Assembly: GCF_010727325.1 (NCBI RefSeq)
Contig: NZ_AP022565.1
Coordinates: 4,402,001-4,466,000 of the forward strand
Direction of reading: 5' to 3'
Length of the DNA: 64,000 bases
Source: Mycolicibacterium alvei
GTDB lineage: Bacteria; Actinomycetota; Actinomycetes; Mycobacteriales; Mycobacteriaceae
Positions 1 through 8,675 of the stretch are shown here, in pieces (the first letter of the stretch is position 1; each line of letters begins with the position of its first letter). A model generated the notes under the pieces. It made no database searches, was not told where the DNA came from, and saw only the letters and a list, made by a program, of their open reading frames with translations. A program made the position numbers and the translations under genes.

Positions 1-119
1 TGCCGGATGAACGTCACGGTCATCGCGGCGGCAGGCAGGGTGGCTGCGGCGAACAAAGAACACGCCGTCAGGGTGGTTGCGGCGGCACCAGCAGCCCGGC
101 GTCGCGTGGGTCGTTGCAT
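1..119 (-). CDS. Partial secreted or membrane-anchored protein, N-terminus only
   Basis: Only the first 39 codons lie in the window; the gene continues beyond position 1. The reading frame from the ATG at 117-119 gives a short basic start (residues 3-8 include four Arg), then a hydrophobic Ala/Leu/Thr-rich stretch of about 22 residues and an Ala-rich end with a plausible AxA signal peptidase site near residues 31-33. This is the layout of a Sec signal peptide. A Cys sits inside the hydrophobic stretch, but no clear lipobox follows. The mature protein is not visible, so no function can be given. The frame is supported only by this signal-like composition and lack of stops. Confidence 0.45.
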   Translation of the reverse strand, partial: MQRPTRRRAAGAAATTLTACSLFAAATLPAAAMTVTFIR

Positions 120-187
120 CGGGTCTCCATCGGTTCACGAGTGTGTGGCTTGCCGCTCACCTAACATTCACTGTGTGCGGGCTCACA

Positions 188-209
188 GAACATAATTCAG
201 AATCTGTTC
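188..209. promoter_or_regulatory. Inverted repeat GAACA-N12-TGTTC, possible operator
   Basis: The arms GAACA (188-192) and TGTTC (205-209) face each other across 12 AT-rich bases. They lie in the gap upstream of the partial secreted gene that starts at 119. The arrangement is that of a regulator site or promoter region. The spacing fits neither the mycobacterial LexA box nor the KstR motif, so the regulator is unknown. Confidence 0.25.
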
Positions 210-267
210 ACTCGTCAATTCTGCTACCGCGAGTTGCGTAACTGGTGTTTCCCGCATATCCGCACAA

Positions 268-306
268 CAGACAGCGCCCCCGGACAATGTCGGGGGGCGC
301 AGTCTG
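268..306 (-). terminator. GC-rich hairpin downstream of the fadA5 group
   Basis: A stem of about 17 base pairs with two mismatches is formed by 268-284 and 290-306, with a 5-base loop. It lies 15 bases beyond the stop codon of the Ddn-like gene on the minus strand. There is no run of T after the stem, which is common for mycobacterial terminators. It is the natural end of the fadA5 transcript. Confidence 0.55.
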
Positions 307-320
307 CGGTCAGGGGGTGC

Positions 321-800
321 TCAGGCCGGGTCGCAGATCACGATCGGGATCTTGCGGTCGGTGTAGGACCGGTAGTTCACGAAGTCGGCATACATGGCGT
401 CCAGCTTGGGCCAGTACACGTCGCGCTCGGCGTCGGTGGCGTCGCGTGCGGTGAGCTCCAGCGTCTGACGCTTGGTCTGGAACCTCACCCGGGGATTGGC
501 CACCAGGTTCAGGTACCACATCGGATTGGTGGCCCGCCCGCCCTGCGAGGCGACCAGCACGATGCGCTCGTCCTCCTGCAGGAAAAGCAGCGGGCTGTCG
601 CGTTCCTCGCCCGACTTGCGCCCGATCGTGGTCAAGATGCCGACCTCGGCGCCGCGCAGGAACTTGTCACCGAACCGCCCGCCCGTCTTCTTGAAGATCC
701 AGGTCTGGGCGCGTGACATCCACTTGATTGCAGTGCCGGTCGATTTCGCGTTGAGCCGTTCGACCTGTTTGGCGTTGAGCGGGCGAGGGGTGTTGGCCAT
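321..800 (-). CDS. Ddn-like F420H2-dependent reductase (deazaflavin-dependent nitroreductase family)
   Basis: The 159-residue protein matches the deazaflavin-dependent nitroreductase family of M. tuberculosis Ddn (Rv3547, 151 residues). Shared blocks include KWMSR near the N-terminus, LLTTxGRKSG in the F420-binding half, NPMWYLNL, LTARDAT and the C-terminal TDRxIPIVxC. These enzymes use reduced F420 to reduce quinones and, in Ddn, bicyclic nitroimidazole prodrugs. The Tyr cluster that lines the Ddn pocket reads Tyr-Phe-Tyr here, so the residue aligned with Ddn Tyr133 is Phe. The gene follows the small hypothetical gene with a 10-base gap; AAGG overlaps the upstream stop and may be the ribosome site. 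It is the last gene of the fadA5 transcript before a hairpin. Family assignment is firm; the physiological substrate is unknown. Confidence 0.9.
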   Translation of the reverse strand: MANTPRPLNAKQVERLNAKSTGTAIKWMSRAQTWIFKKTGGRFGDKFLRGAEVGILTTIGRKSGEERDSPLLFLQEDERIVLVASQGGRATNPMWYLNLVANPRVRFQTKRQTLELTARDATDAERDVYWPKLDAMYADFVNYRSYTDRKIPIVICDPA

Positions 801-810
801 GCGATGGACC

Positions 811-1184
811 TTAACGGCTGAGGAACGGGGTCAGCGACGCGCGGATGTGATGGATCTTTCCGTCCGACGCGGGGATCAGGAACGTCTCGTCGACGTGCGA
901 GCAGACCCGCCATCCGAACAGCCGTGGCTTGGTCAGCACGTCGAACTTGGCGCGGATGTTGTCGCCGTCGACGCTGAACTCCGGCTCCGTCGTCTTCTCG
1001 ATCAACTTGAACTGCGGGCCGTTGTTCAGGCTGCGGCGCAGGTGATCTCCGGAACGACCGGTCTTCAGCCCCATCTCGATACGGATGCAGTCCGGGGTGA
1101 ACGGCACGTCGTCGGCCTGGTGGGTGACCAGCGCATCGATGTAGGACTGTGCGGCAGCGATCCGGTCCGCGTCCGAGACCGGCA

Positions 1185-1185
<1 letters not shown>
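811..1185 (-). CDS. Conserved small hypothetical protein between fadA5 and the Ddn-like gene
   Basis: The protein is 124 residues if it starts at the GTG at 1183-1185. That start overlaps the fadA5 stop by one base (TAGTG), which indicates translational coupling. An upstream ATG at 1233 would lie inside fadA5 and is less likely. The sequence begins with a helical stretch (ADRIAAAQSYIDALVTH) followed by strand-rich segments, a layout resembling NTF2/SnoaL-like or DUF8021-type folds. This resemblance was judged by eye. There is no signal peptide or membrane segment. Its place in a KstR-controlled group suggests a role tied to sterol metabolism, perhaps binding or isomerising an intermediate, but no catalytic motif is recognised. 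Confidence 0.7.
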
Positions 1186-2345
<1,160 letters not shown>

Positions 2346-2346
2346 C

Positions 2347-2360
2347 TAGAACACGTTTCA
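2347..2360. promoter_or_regulatory. KstR operator between fadA5 and cyp125
   Basis: The sequence TAGAACACGTTTCA fits the KstR motif TnnAACnnGTTnnA at every fixed position. KstR is the TetR-family repressor of cholesterol catabolism that is released by sterol CoA thioesters. The site lies 10 bases upstream of the fadA5 ATG, so it must overlap or adjoin that promoter. It also lies in the shared divergent region serving cyp125. Confidence 0.85.
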
Positions 2361-2435
2361 TTACTCTGACAAGCGCGGATATAACACTGCCTTTGATCTG
2401 CGGTCAAGCCGTGTTTCAATGGTCTCAATTGGTAC

Positions 2436-2449
2436 TAGACCACGTTGTT
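2436..2449. promoter_or_regulatory. Degenerate KstR-like site upstream of cyp125
   Basis: The sequence TAGACCACGTTGTT keeps the right half (GTT) and part of the left half but misses two fixed positions of the KstR motif. It lies about 55 bases upstream of the cyp125 start. It could be a weaker second operator for the cyp125 side, or chance similarity. Confidence 0.3.
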
Positions 2450-2502
2450 TCAAGCACTGCTGGCCACGTGTACAGCGTGCTACAGACACTAGGAGTAGAC
2501 AC

Positions 2503-3777
2503 ATGGGCTGCCCGAACATCCCCAATGATTTCGACTTCCTCGATTCCGAGCGCAACCTCAAGGGCCTGCCGATCAAGGAACTCGCCGAGCTCCGTAAGGC
2601 CGAGCCGGTCCGCTGGGTCGATGTGCCCGGTGGCACCGGAGGCTTCGGTGACAAGGGCTACTGGCTCGTCACCCGTCACGAGGATGTCAAGGACGTCTCG
2701 CTGCGCAGCGACGTGTTCTCCAGCTCGATGAACGGCGCGATCCCGGTCTGGCCCCAGGAGATGACCCGCGAGGCCGTCGACCTGCAGCGCGCCGTCCTGC
2801 TCAACATGGACGCACCGCACCACACCCGGCTGCGCAAGATCATCTCCCGTGGTTTCACCCCGCGCGCACTCTCGCGGCTTGAGGACGAGCTGAATTCGCG
2901 TGCCCAGGCGATCGCCAAGGCCGCCGCGGCGATGGACACCGGCGACTTCGTCGAGCAGGTGTCCTGTGAGCTGCCGCTGCAGGCCATCGCCGAACTGCTC
3001 GGCGTGCCCCAGGACGACCGCGACAAGCTGTTCCGCTGGTCCAACGAGATGACCGCCGGCGACGATCCCGAGTACGCCGATATCGATCCGGCGATGTCCT
3101 CGTTCGAACTCATCTCGTATGCCATGAAGATGGCCGAGGAGCGGGGCAAGAACCCGACCGACGACATCGTCACCAAGCTGATCGAGGCCGACATCGACGG
3201 CGAGAAGCTGTCCGACGACGAGTTCGGCTTCTTCGTCATCATGCTGGCCGTGGCGGGCAACGAGACCAGCCGCAACTCGATCACCCACGGCATGATCGCC
3301 TTCTCCCAGAACCCTGAGCAATGGGAGCTGTTCAAGAAGGAGCGGCCCAAGACCGCTGTCGACGAGATCATCCGGTGGGCCACCCCGGTGTCGGCCTTCC
3401 AGCGCACCGCCAGCGAGGACACCGAGATCGCCGGTGTGAAGATCAAGGCCGGCGAGCGAGTGGTGATGTCCTACCGCTCGGCGAACTTCGACGAGACCGT
3501 GTTCGACGATCCGTTTACCTTCGACATCCTTCGCGATCCCAACCCGCATGTCGGCTTCGGCGGCACCGGGGCGCACTATTGCATCGGTGCCAACCTGGCC
3601 CGCCTGACGATCAACCTGATCTTCAACGCGATCGCCGATCACATGCCCGACCTCAAGCCGATCGGGGAGCCCGAGCGGCTGAAGTCGGGCTGGCTCAACG
3701 GCATCAAGCACTGGCCGGTGGACTTCACCGGCGAATGCCCGGTTGCTCACGCCGGCGAGCCGGCAAATCAGGCCTGA
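2503..3777 (+). CDS. cyp125: Cytochrome P450 CYP125, steroid C26/C27 monooxygenase
   Basis: CYP125 oxidises the terminal carbon of the cholesterol or cholestenone side chain, the step that opens side-chain degradation. The chosen ATG at 2503 follows AGGAG (2491-2495) by 7 bases and gives 424 residues. An in-frame start at 2419 would add 28 unrelated residues. P450 hallmarks are clear: the I-helix oxygen motif AGNET, the ExxR region, and the haem ligand loop GFGGTGAHYCIGANLAR with the Cys thiolate. Long identical blocks with M. tuberculosis CYP125A1 include LNMDAPHHTRLRKIISRGF and QVSCELPLQAIA. It heads an operon running to ltp2; fadE28 follows after 36 bases with a strong ribosome site. Confidence 0.96.
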   Translation: MGCPNIPNDFDFLDSERNLKGLPIKELAELRKAEPVRWVDVPGGTGGFGDKGYWLVTRHEDVKDVSLRSDVFSSSMNGAIPVWPQEMTREAVDLQRAVLLNMDAPHHTRLRKIISRGFTPRALSRLEDELNSRAQAIAKAAAAMDTGDFVEQVSCELPLQAIAELLGVPQDDRDKLFRWSNEMTAGDDPEYADIDPAMSSFELISYAMKMAEERGKNPTDDIVTKLIEADIDGEKLSDDEFGFFVIMLAVAGNETSRNSITHGMIAFSQNPEQWELFKKERPKTAVDEIIRWATPVSAFQRTASEDTEIAGVKIKAGERVVMSYRSANFDETVFDDPFTFDILRDPNPHVGFGGTGAHYCIGANLARLTINLIFNAIADHMPDLKPIGEPERLKSGWLNGIKHWPVDFTGECPVAHAGEPANQA

Positions 3778-3813
3778 GTCCGCTGATCACCTAACGAATC
3801 AAGGAGGATTCGG

Positions 3814-4818
3814 GTGGATTTCACACCGAACCCGGAGCAGCAGGCTGTCGCCGACGTGGTGACGTCTGTGTTGGAGCGTGACAACACTTGGGACGCACTG
3901 GTTTCCGGTGGCGTCGCGGCGCTGGGAGTGCCGGAGCGACTCGGCGGTGACGGTCTGGGACTGCCCGAGCTGTCCACCGCGCTGACCGAGATCGGCCGGC
4001 ACGGCACGACCGGCCCGGCATTGGCCACGGTGGGCCTCGGCCTGGTGTCGCTGCTCGACCTGGCCACCGACGCCCAGCAGGATCGGTACCTGTCCGGTGT
4101 CGCCACGGGTGCGGTGCTTTCGGCGGCACTCAACGAGCCCGGGCAGTCGCTCCCCGAGCGGCCCGCAGTCAACTATGCCGACGGCAAGCTCAACGGCACC
4201 AAGATCGGCGTGCCCTACGCCGAGGCCGCGCAGTGGTTGGTGGTGACCGCCGACAACGCGGTGCTGGTGGTCTCGCCTGCAGCCGACGGTGTGACCGTCA
4301 CCAAGACTCCGACCTCCAATGCTTCCGATGAGTACGTGGTCACGTTCGCCGACGTCACGGTCGACGCCGCCGATGTGCTCGACGGCGCGACCGCGCACCG
4401 CGTCAACCAGCTGGCACTGGCCGCCACCGGGGCGTTCGCGGCCGGCCTGGTGGCCGGCGCACTGCGGCTGACCGCCGACTATGTGGCCACCCGTGAGCAG
4501 TTCGGCCGTCCGCTCTCGACCTTCCAGACGGTGGCCGCACAGCTGTCCGAGGTCTACATCGCTTCGCGGACGATCTCTTTGCTGTCCACGTCGGTCCTGT
4601 GGCGGCTGTCGGAGGGCCTCGACGCCGATGAGGACCTGGGCATCCTGGGCTACTGGCTCACCTCGCAGGCCGCACCGGCCATGCGGCTCTGCCATCACCT
4701 GCACGGCGGTATGGGTATGGACATCACCTACCCGATGGACCGCTACTACTCCTCGATCAAGGATCTGACCCGCTTGCTGGGTGGTCCGTCGCATCGCCTC
4801 GATTTGGTGGGAGCGTAA
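3814..4818 (+). CDS. fadE28: Acyl-CoA dehydrogenase subunit FadE28 (ChsE1)
   Basis: The 334-residue protein is a short, divergent acyl-CoA dehydrogenase. With FadE29 it forms the alpha2beta2 ChsE1-ChsE2 enzyme that dehydrogenates the three-carbon steroid side chain (3-oxo-chol-4-ene-22-oyl-CoA). The C-terminal helical half carries REQFGRPLSTFQ and the HGGMGMDITYPMDRYY block typical of FAD-binding ACADs. The N-terminal half is shortened, as in this family. The start is the GTG at 3814, preceded by AAGGAGGA (3801-3808). Its stop overlaps the fadE29 start (TAATG), so the two subunits are translationally coupled. Confidence 0.93.
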   Translation: MDFTPNPEQQAVADVVTSVLERDNTWDALVSGGVAALGVPERLGGDGLGLPELSTALTEIGRHGTTGPALATVGLGLVSLLDLATDAQQDRYLSGVATGAVLSAALNEPGQSLPERPAVNYADGKLNGTKIGVPYAEAAQWLVVTADNAVLVVSPAADGVTVTKTPTSNASDEYVVTFADVTVDAADVLDGATAHRVNQLALAATGAFAAGLVAGALRLTADYVATREQFGRPLSTFQTVAAQLSEVYIASRTISLLSTSVLWRLSEGLDADEDLGILGYWLTSQAAPAMRLCHHLHGGMGMDITYPMDRYYSSIKDLTRLLGGPSHRLDLVGA

Positions 4819-5981
4819 TGTTCATCGACCTGACAGCTGAGCAGCGCTCGCTGCAAGCCGAACTGCGGGAATACTTCTCGACCCTCATCACGCCCGAAGA
4901 GGCCGAGGCGATGGAGTCTGACCGGCACAACGAGGCCTACCGCACGGTGATCAAGCGGATGGGCAGTGACGGCAAGCTCGGTGTGGGCTGGCCCAAGGAG
5001 TACGGCGGCCTGGGCTTCGGTCCGGTCGAACAGCAGATCTTCATCAACGAGGCCAACCGCGCCGACATCCCGTTGCCGATGGTCACGTTGCAGACCGTGG
5101 GCCCGACCCTGCAGGCACTCGGCACCGCGGAACAGAAGAAGAAGTTCCTTCCCGGAATCCTCGCCGGTGAAGTACATTTCGCGATCGGCTACTCGGAGCC
5201 CGAAGCGGGCACCGACCTGGCCTCGCTGCGCACCACCGCCGTCCGGCATGGTGACGAATACATCGTGAACGGTCAGAAGATGTGGACCACCGGTGCGCAT
5301 GACGCCGACTACATCTGGCTGGCCTGTCGCACCGATCCCGAAGCTGCCAAGCACAAGGGCATCTCGATCCTGATCGTCGACACCAAGGATCCCGGCTACT
5401 CCTGGACCCCGATCATCCTGTCCGACGGGGCACATCACACCAATGCGTCGTACTACAACGATGTGCACGTGCCTGCCGACATGCTCGTCGGTGAGGAGAA
5501 CGGTGGCTGGAAGCTCATCACCACCCAGCTCAACCACGAACGTGTCGGCCTCGGTCCGGCCGGTCGTGTCGCGGGCATCTACGACCAGGTGCACGCCTGG
5601 GCGTCCAAGCCCGGTTCGGACGGTGTCACGCCGATCGAGCAGGACGACGTGAAACGCCTTCTGGGGCAGATCAAGTCGATCTGGCGGATCAACGAGCTGC
5701 TCAACTGGCAGGTCGCGGCATCCGGCGAGACCATCGCCGTGGCCGACGCGGCTGCCACCAAGGTCTTCTCCACAGAGCGAATCCAGGAAGTCAGTCGCCT
5801 GGCCGAGGAGATCGTCGGCAAGTACGGCAACCCGGCCGACCCGGAGACCGCCGACCTGCTGGTCTGGCTGGACAAGATGGCCAAGCGCAACCTGGTGATC
5901 ACCTTCGGCGGTGGAGTCAACGAGGTGATGCGCGAGATGATCGCCGCGTCGGGTCTGAAAGTGCCCAGGGTGCCTCGGTGA
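4818..5981 (+). CDS. fadE29: Acyl-CoA dehydrogenase subunit FadE29 (ChsE2)
   Basis: This 387-residue protein is the second subunit of the heterotetrameric steroid acyl-CoA dehydrogenase. It has the full ACAD layout: an N-terminal helical domain, the middle beta domain with GYSEPEAGTDLASL and QKMWTTGAHDADYIW for flavin and substrate binding, and a C-terminal helical domain. In published work the catalytic Glu of the pair lies on this subunit. The ATG shares a base with the fadE28 stop. An 85-base gap without a clear promoter separates it from chsH2, so it most likely remains in the cyp125 operon. Confidence 0.93.
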   Translation: MFIDLTAEQRSLQAELREYFSTLITPEEAEAMESDRHNEAYRTVIKRMGSDGKLGVGWPKEYGGLGFGPVEQQIFINEANRADIPLPMVTLQTVGPTLQALGTAEQKKKFLPGILAGEVHFAIGYSEPEAGTDLASLRTTAVRHGDEYIVNGQKMWTTGAHDADYIWLACRTDPEAAKHKGISILIVDTKDPGYSWTPIILSDGAHHTNASYYNDVHVPADMLVGEENGGWKLITTQLNHERVGLGPAGRVAGIYDQVHAWASKPGSDGVTPIEQDDVKRLLGQIKSIWRINELLNWQVAASGETIAVADAAATKVFSTERIQEVSRLAEEIVGKYGNPADPETADLLVWLDKMAKRNLVITFGGGVNEVMREMIAASGLKVPRVPR

Positions 5982-6066
5982 TTGTGGGTATCGCCGAGTG
6001 TGAACTCGATGGCGAAGAATTGACTGAATCTCGCGAACAACTTCACTTTCGACGAGGAGGGTGCAG

Positions 6067-7035
6067 GTGAGCGATCTGCAGGCCGGGATCGACCAGATCA
6101 TCGCGTCCGGGACGAGCGAACCGACGGTGGCCCGGGATCCGGTGAATCAGCCGATGATTCACCACTGGACCGATGCGATCGGCGACAAGAACCCGATCTA
6201 TGTCGACGCGGAGGCGGCAAGAGCTGCAGGACATCCCGGCATCGTGGCGCCGCCGGCGATGATCCAGGTGTGGACGATGATGGGCCTGGGCCGCACCCGG
6301 TCCGACGACGATCCGCTGGGCCGTGCGATGAAGTTGTTCGACGACGCCGGGTATGTGGGCGTCGTGGCCACCAACTGCGACCAGACTTATCACCGCTACC
6401 TCGAGCCCGGCGAGCAGGTGGTGATGACCGCTGAGATCGTCGGCATCGTCGGACCCAAGCAGACTGCGCTGGGTGAGGGCTACTTCATCAATCAGAAGAT
6501 CACTTGGCATGTCGGGGACGAAGAAGTCGCCGAGATGGACTGGCGCATCATGAAGTTCCTCCCGGCCGGCAAGCAGGCTGAGCAGAGCTCTGCCGAAACC
6601 GCAGTCATCCCAGAGGATCTCGATCCGGACAAGCTGATGCGGCCGTCCTCGTCGCGGGATACCAAGTTCTTCTGGGACGGCGTCAACGCCCACGAACTTC
6701 GAATCCAGCGTCGCCCCGACGGCACGTTGCAGCACCCACCGGTGCCCGCGGTGTGGGCCGACAAAGAGGCACCTGCCGACTATCTCGTCGCCTCGGGCAA
6801 GGGCACTGTGTTCAGCTATGTCGTGCACCATGCGCCGAAGGTGCCCGGTCGCAGCCTGCCGTTCGTGATCGCCCTCGTGGAACTCGAGGAAGGCGTCCGG
6901 ATGCTCGGCGAGTTGCGGGGTATCGACGCCGATCAGGTGAAGATCGGAATGCCGGTCACCGCAACCTATATCGACTTCCCGGACAGTGAGATCAGTCCGG
7001 CTTGGACGCTGTACGCATGGGAGCCGCAAGCATGA
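6067..7035 (+). CDS. chsH2: Steroid enoyl-CoA hydratase subunit ChsH2 (MaoC-like + DUF35)
   Basis: ChsH2 pairs with ChsH1 to hydrate the 17-22-ene steroid CoA ester, and its C-terminal DUF35 domain pairs with the aldolase Ltp2. The first ~180 residues are the MaoC-like hot-dog half (IHHWTDAIGDKNPIYVD, APPAMIQVWTM), followed by DUF35 from about residue 195 (FFWDGVNAHELRIQRRPDG to VPGRSLPFVIALVELEEGVRMLGELRG). The usual DUF35 zinc Cys residues are absent, as I recall for the M. tuberculosis protein too. The GTG at 6067 is preferred over the GTG at 6061 because GGAGG ends at 6060 and needs some spacing. This gives 322 residues. Its last codons overlap chsH1 (ATGA). Confidence 0.92.
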   Translation: MSDLQAGIDQIIASGTSEPTVARDPVNQPMIHHWTDAIGDKNPIYVDAEAARAAGHPGIVAPPAMIQVWTMMGLGRTRSDDDPLGRAMKLFDDAGYVGVVATNCDQTYHRYLEPGEQVVMTAEIVGIVGPKQTALGEGYFINQKITWHVGDEEVAEMDWRIMKFLPAGKQAEQSSAETAVIPEDLDPDKLMRPSSSRDTKFFWDGVNAHELRIQRRPDGTLQHPPVPAVWADKEAPADYLVASGKGTVFSYVVHHAPKVPGRSLPFVIALVELEEGVRMLGELRGIDADQVKIGMPVTATYIDFPDSEISPAWTLYAWEPQA

Positions 7036-7442
7036 GCGTGACTGTTTCCGACGTCCGAGTGGGCACGGCACTCCCCGAACTCAAGATCTACGGCGACCCG
7101 ACGTTCATCGTCTCCACCGCCATCGCGACGCGCGACTACCAGGATGTGCACCACGACCGGGACCTGGCCCAGGCCAAGGGTTCCAAGGACATCTTCGTCA
7201 ACATCCTCACCGACACCGGACTGGTCGGCCGGTACGTGACCGACTGGGCGGGTCCCAACGCCATCATCAAATCGATCAAGCTCCGCCTCGGAGTGCCCTG
7301 GTACGCCTACGACACGATCACCTTCACCGGTGAGGTCACCGAGATCGAGGGCGACCTGGTGAGCCTGAAAGTGGTGGGCAGCAACAGCCTCGGTAACCAC
7401 GTCATCGCCACGTCCACCCTCACGTTGGGAGGCGCACAGTGA
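7032..7442 (+). CDS. chsH1: Steroid enoyl-CoA hydratase subunit ChsH1 (MaoC-like)
   Basis: This 136-residue single hot-dog MaoC protein is the partner of ChsH2. The catalytic Asp-His segment is visible in ATRDYQDVHHDRDLAQAKG, followed by FVNILTDTGLVGRYVTDWAG. The ATG at 7032 is chosen because it overlaps the chsH2 stop as ATGA. The frame is open for ten more codons upstream, but that would lie within chsH2 and has no matching ribosome site. Its own stop overlaps the ltp2 GTG start by four bases. The tight chain fits a stoichiometric ChsH1-ChsH2-Ltp2 assembly. Confidence 0.93.
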   Translation: MSVTVSDVRVGTALPELKIYGDPTFIVSTAIATRDYQDVHHDRDLAQAKGSKDIFVNILTDTGLVGRYVTDWAGPNAIIKSIKLRLGVPWYAYDTITFTGEVTEIEGDLVSLKVVGSNSLGNHVIATSTLTLGGAQ

Positions 7443-8599
7443 GCCTGTCCGGTAAAGCCGCGATCGCCGGCATCGGCGCCACCGACTTCTCCAAGAACTC
7501 CGGCCGCAGTGAGCTGAGGCTGGCCGCCGAGGCCGTGCTCGACGCACTCGACGACGCGGGCCTCAAGCCGTCTGACGTCGACGGTCTGGTGACGTTCACG
7601 ATGGACTCCAACCTGGAGACCGCCGTGGCGCGGTCGACCGGGATCGGGGACCTGAAGTTCTTCAGCCAGATCGGCTACGGCGGCGGTGCCGCCGCTGCGA
7701 CCGTCCAGCAGGCGGCTCTCGCCGTCGCTACCGGTGTCGCGGAAGTCGTTGTGGCTTACCGGGCTTTCAACGAGCGCTCGGAGTTCCGGTTCGGCCAGGT
7801 GATGACCGGCCTGACCGTCAACGCCGACTCGCGCGGCGTCGAGTACAGCTGGTCCTACCCGCACGGGTTGAGCACCCCGGCCGCGTCGGTGGCCATGATC
7901 GCTCAGCGCTACATGCACGAATACGGCGCCACGAGTGCCGATTTCGGCGCCGTCTCGGTGGCCGACCGCAAGCACGCCGCGACCAACCCGAAGGCATTCT
8001 TCTACGGCAAGCCCATCACCATCGAGGATCACCAGAACTCGCGGTGGATCGCCGAGCCGCTGCGGTTGCTGGACTGCTGCCAGGAGAGCGACGGCGGCGT
8101 GGCCATCGTGGTCACCACGCCCGAGCGGGCCAAGGATCTCAAGCACCGGCCGGCGGTCATCGAGGCCGCCGCCCAGGGGGCAGGCACCGACCAGTTCACG
8201 ATGTACTCGTATTACCGCGACGAGCTCGGTCTTCCCGAGATGGGTCTGGTCGGCCGCCAGCTCTGGCAGCAGAGCGGCCTGTCGCCCGACGACATCCAGA
8301 CCGCGATCCTCTACGACCACTTCACCCCGTACACGCTGATCCAGCTAGAGGAGCTCGGCTTCTGCGGCAAGGGTGAGGCCAAGGACTTCGTTGCCAACGG
8401 TGCCATCGAGCTCGGTGGCCGGCTCCCGATCAACACTCACGGTGGTCAGCTCGGTGAGGCCTATATCCACGGGATGAACGGAATCGCCGAGGGCGTGCGT
8501 CAATTGCGGGGTACCTCGGTCAACCAGGTCGACGGCGTCGAGCACGTGTTGATCACCGCGGGCACCGGCGTACCGACCTCCGGATTGATCCTCGGATAA
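7439..8599 (+). CDS. ltp2: Ltp2 aldolase, thiolase-fold steroid side-chain lyase
   Basis: Ltp2 performs the retro-aldol cleavage that removes propionyl-CoA from the 17-hydroxy steroid CoA ester and leaves the 17-ketosteroid. The 386-residue length equals that of Rv3540c. The protein has the thiolase-like fold (AIAGIGATDFSKNSGRSELRLAAEAVLDALDDAG at the N-terminus) but lacks the thiolase Cys motifs. The C-terminal half contains PINTHGGQLGEAYIHGMNGIAEG. The GTG at 7439 overlaps the chsH1 stop. It is the last gene of the cyp125 operon. The next gene starts 76 bases downstream with its own ribosome site and is of a different kind. Confidence 0.94.
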   Translation: MSLSGKAAIAGIGATDFSKNSGRSELRLAAEAVLDALDDAGLKPSDVDGLVTFTMDSNLETAVARSTGIGDLKFFSQIGYGGGAAAATVQQAALAVATGVAEVVVAYRAFNERSEFRFGQVMTGLTVNADSRGVEYSWSYPHGLSTPAASVAMIAQRYMHEYGATSADFGAVSVADRKHAATNPKAFFYGKPITIEDHQNSRWIAEPLRLLDCCQESDGGVAIVVTTPERAKDLKHRPAVIEAAAQGAGTDQFTMYSYYRDELGLPEMGLVGRQLWQQSGLSPDDIQTAILYDHFTPYTLIQLEELGFCGKGEAKDFVANGAIELGGRLPINTHGGQLGEAYIHGMNGIAEGVRQLRGTSVNQVDGVEHVLITAGTGVPTSGLILG

Positions 8600-8675
8600 A
8601 GGTGCATCGACCCCCCTGCGCGACACGGTAATGTTCGCTCCGGATGTGCATCACGCGTAGAAGGGGGGCCGCGGC

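Noticed and set aside
188..209. LexA/SOS box upstream of the partial secreted gene
   Set aside because: The half-sites GAACA and TGTTC are 12 bases apart, not the 4 expected for the mycobacterial SOS box.
8600..8675. Terminator between ltp2 and the ESX-like gene
   Set aside because: Only a C6/G6 pairing over more than 40 bases is visible; the G-run is better explained as the ribosome site of the next gene.
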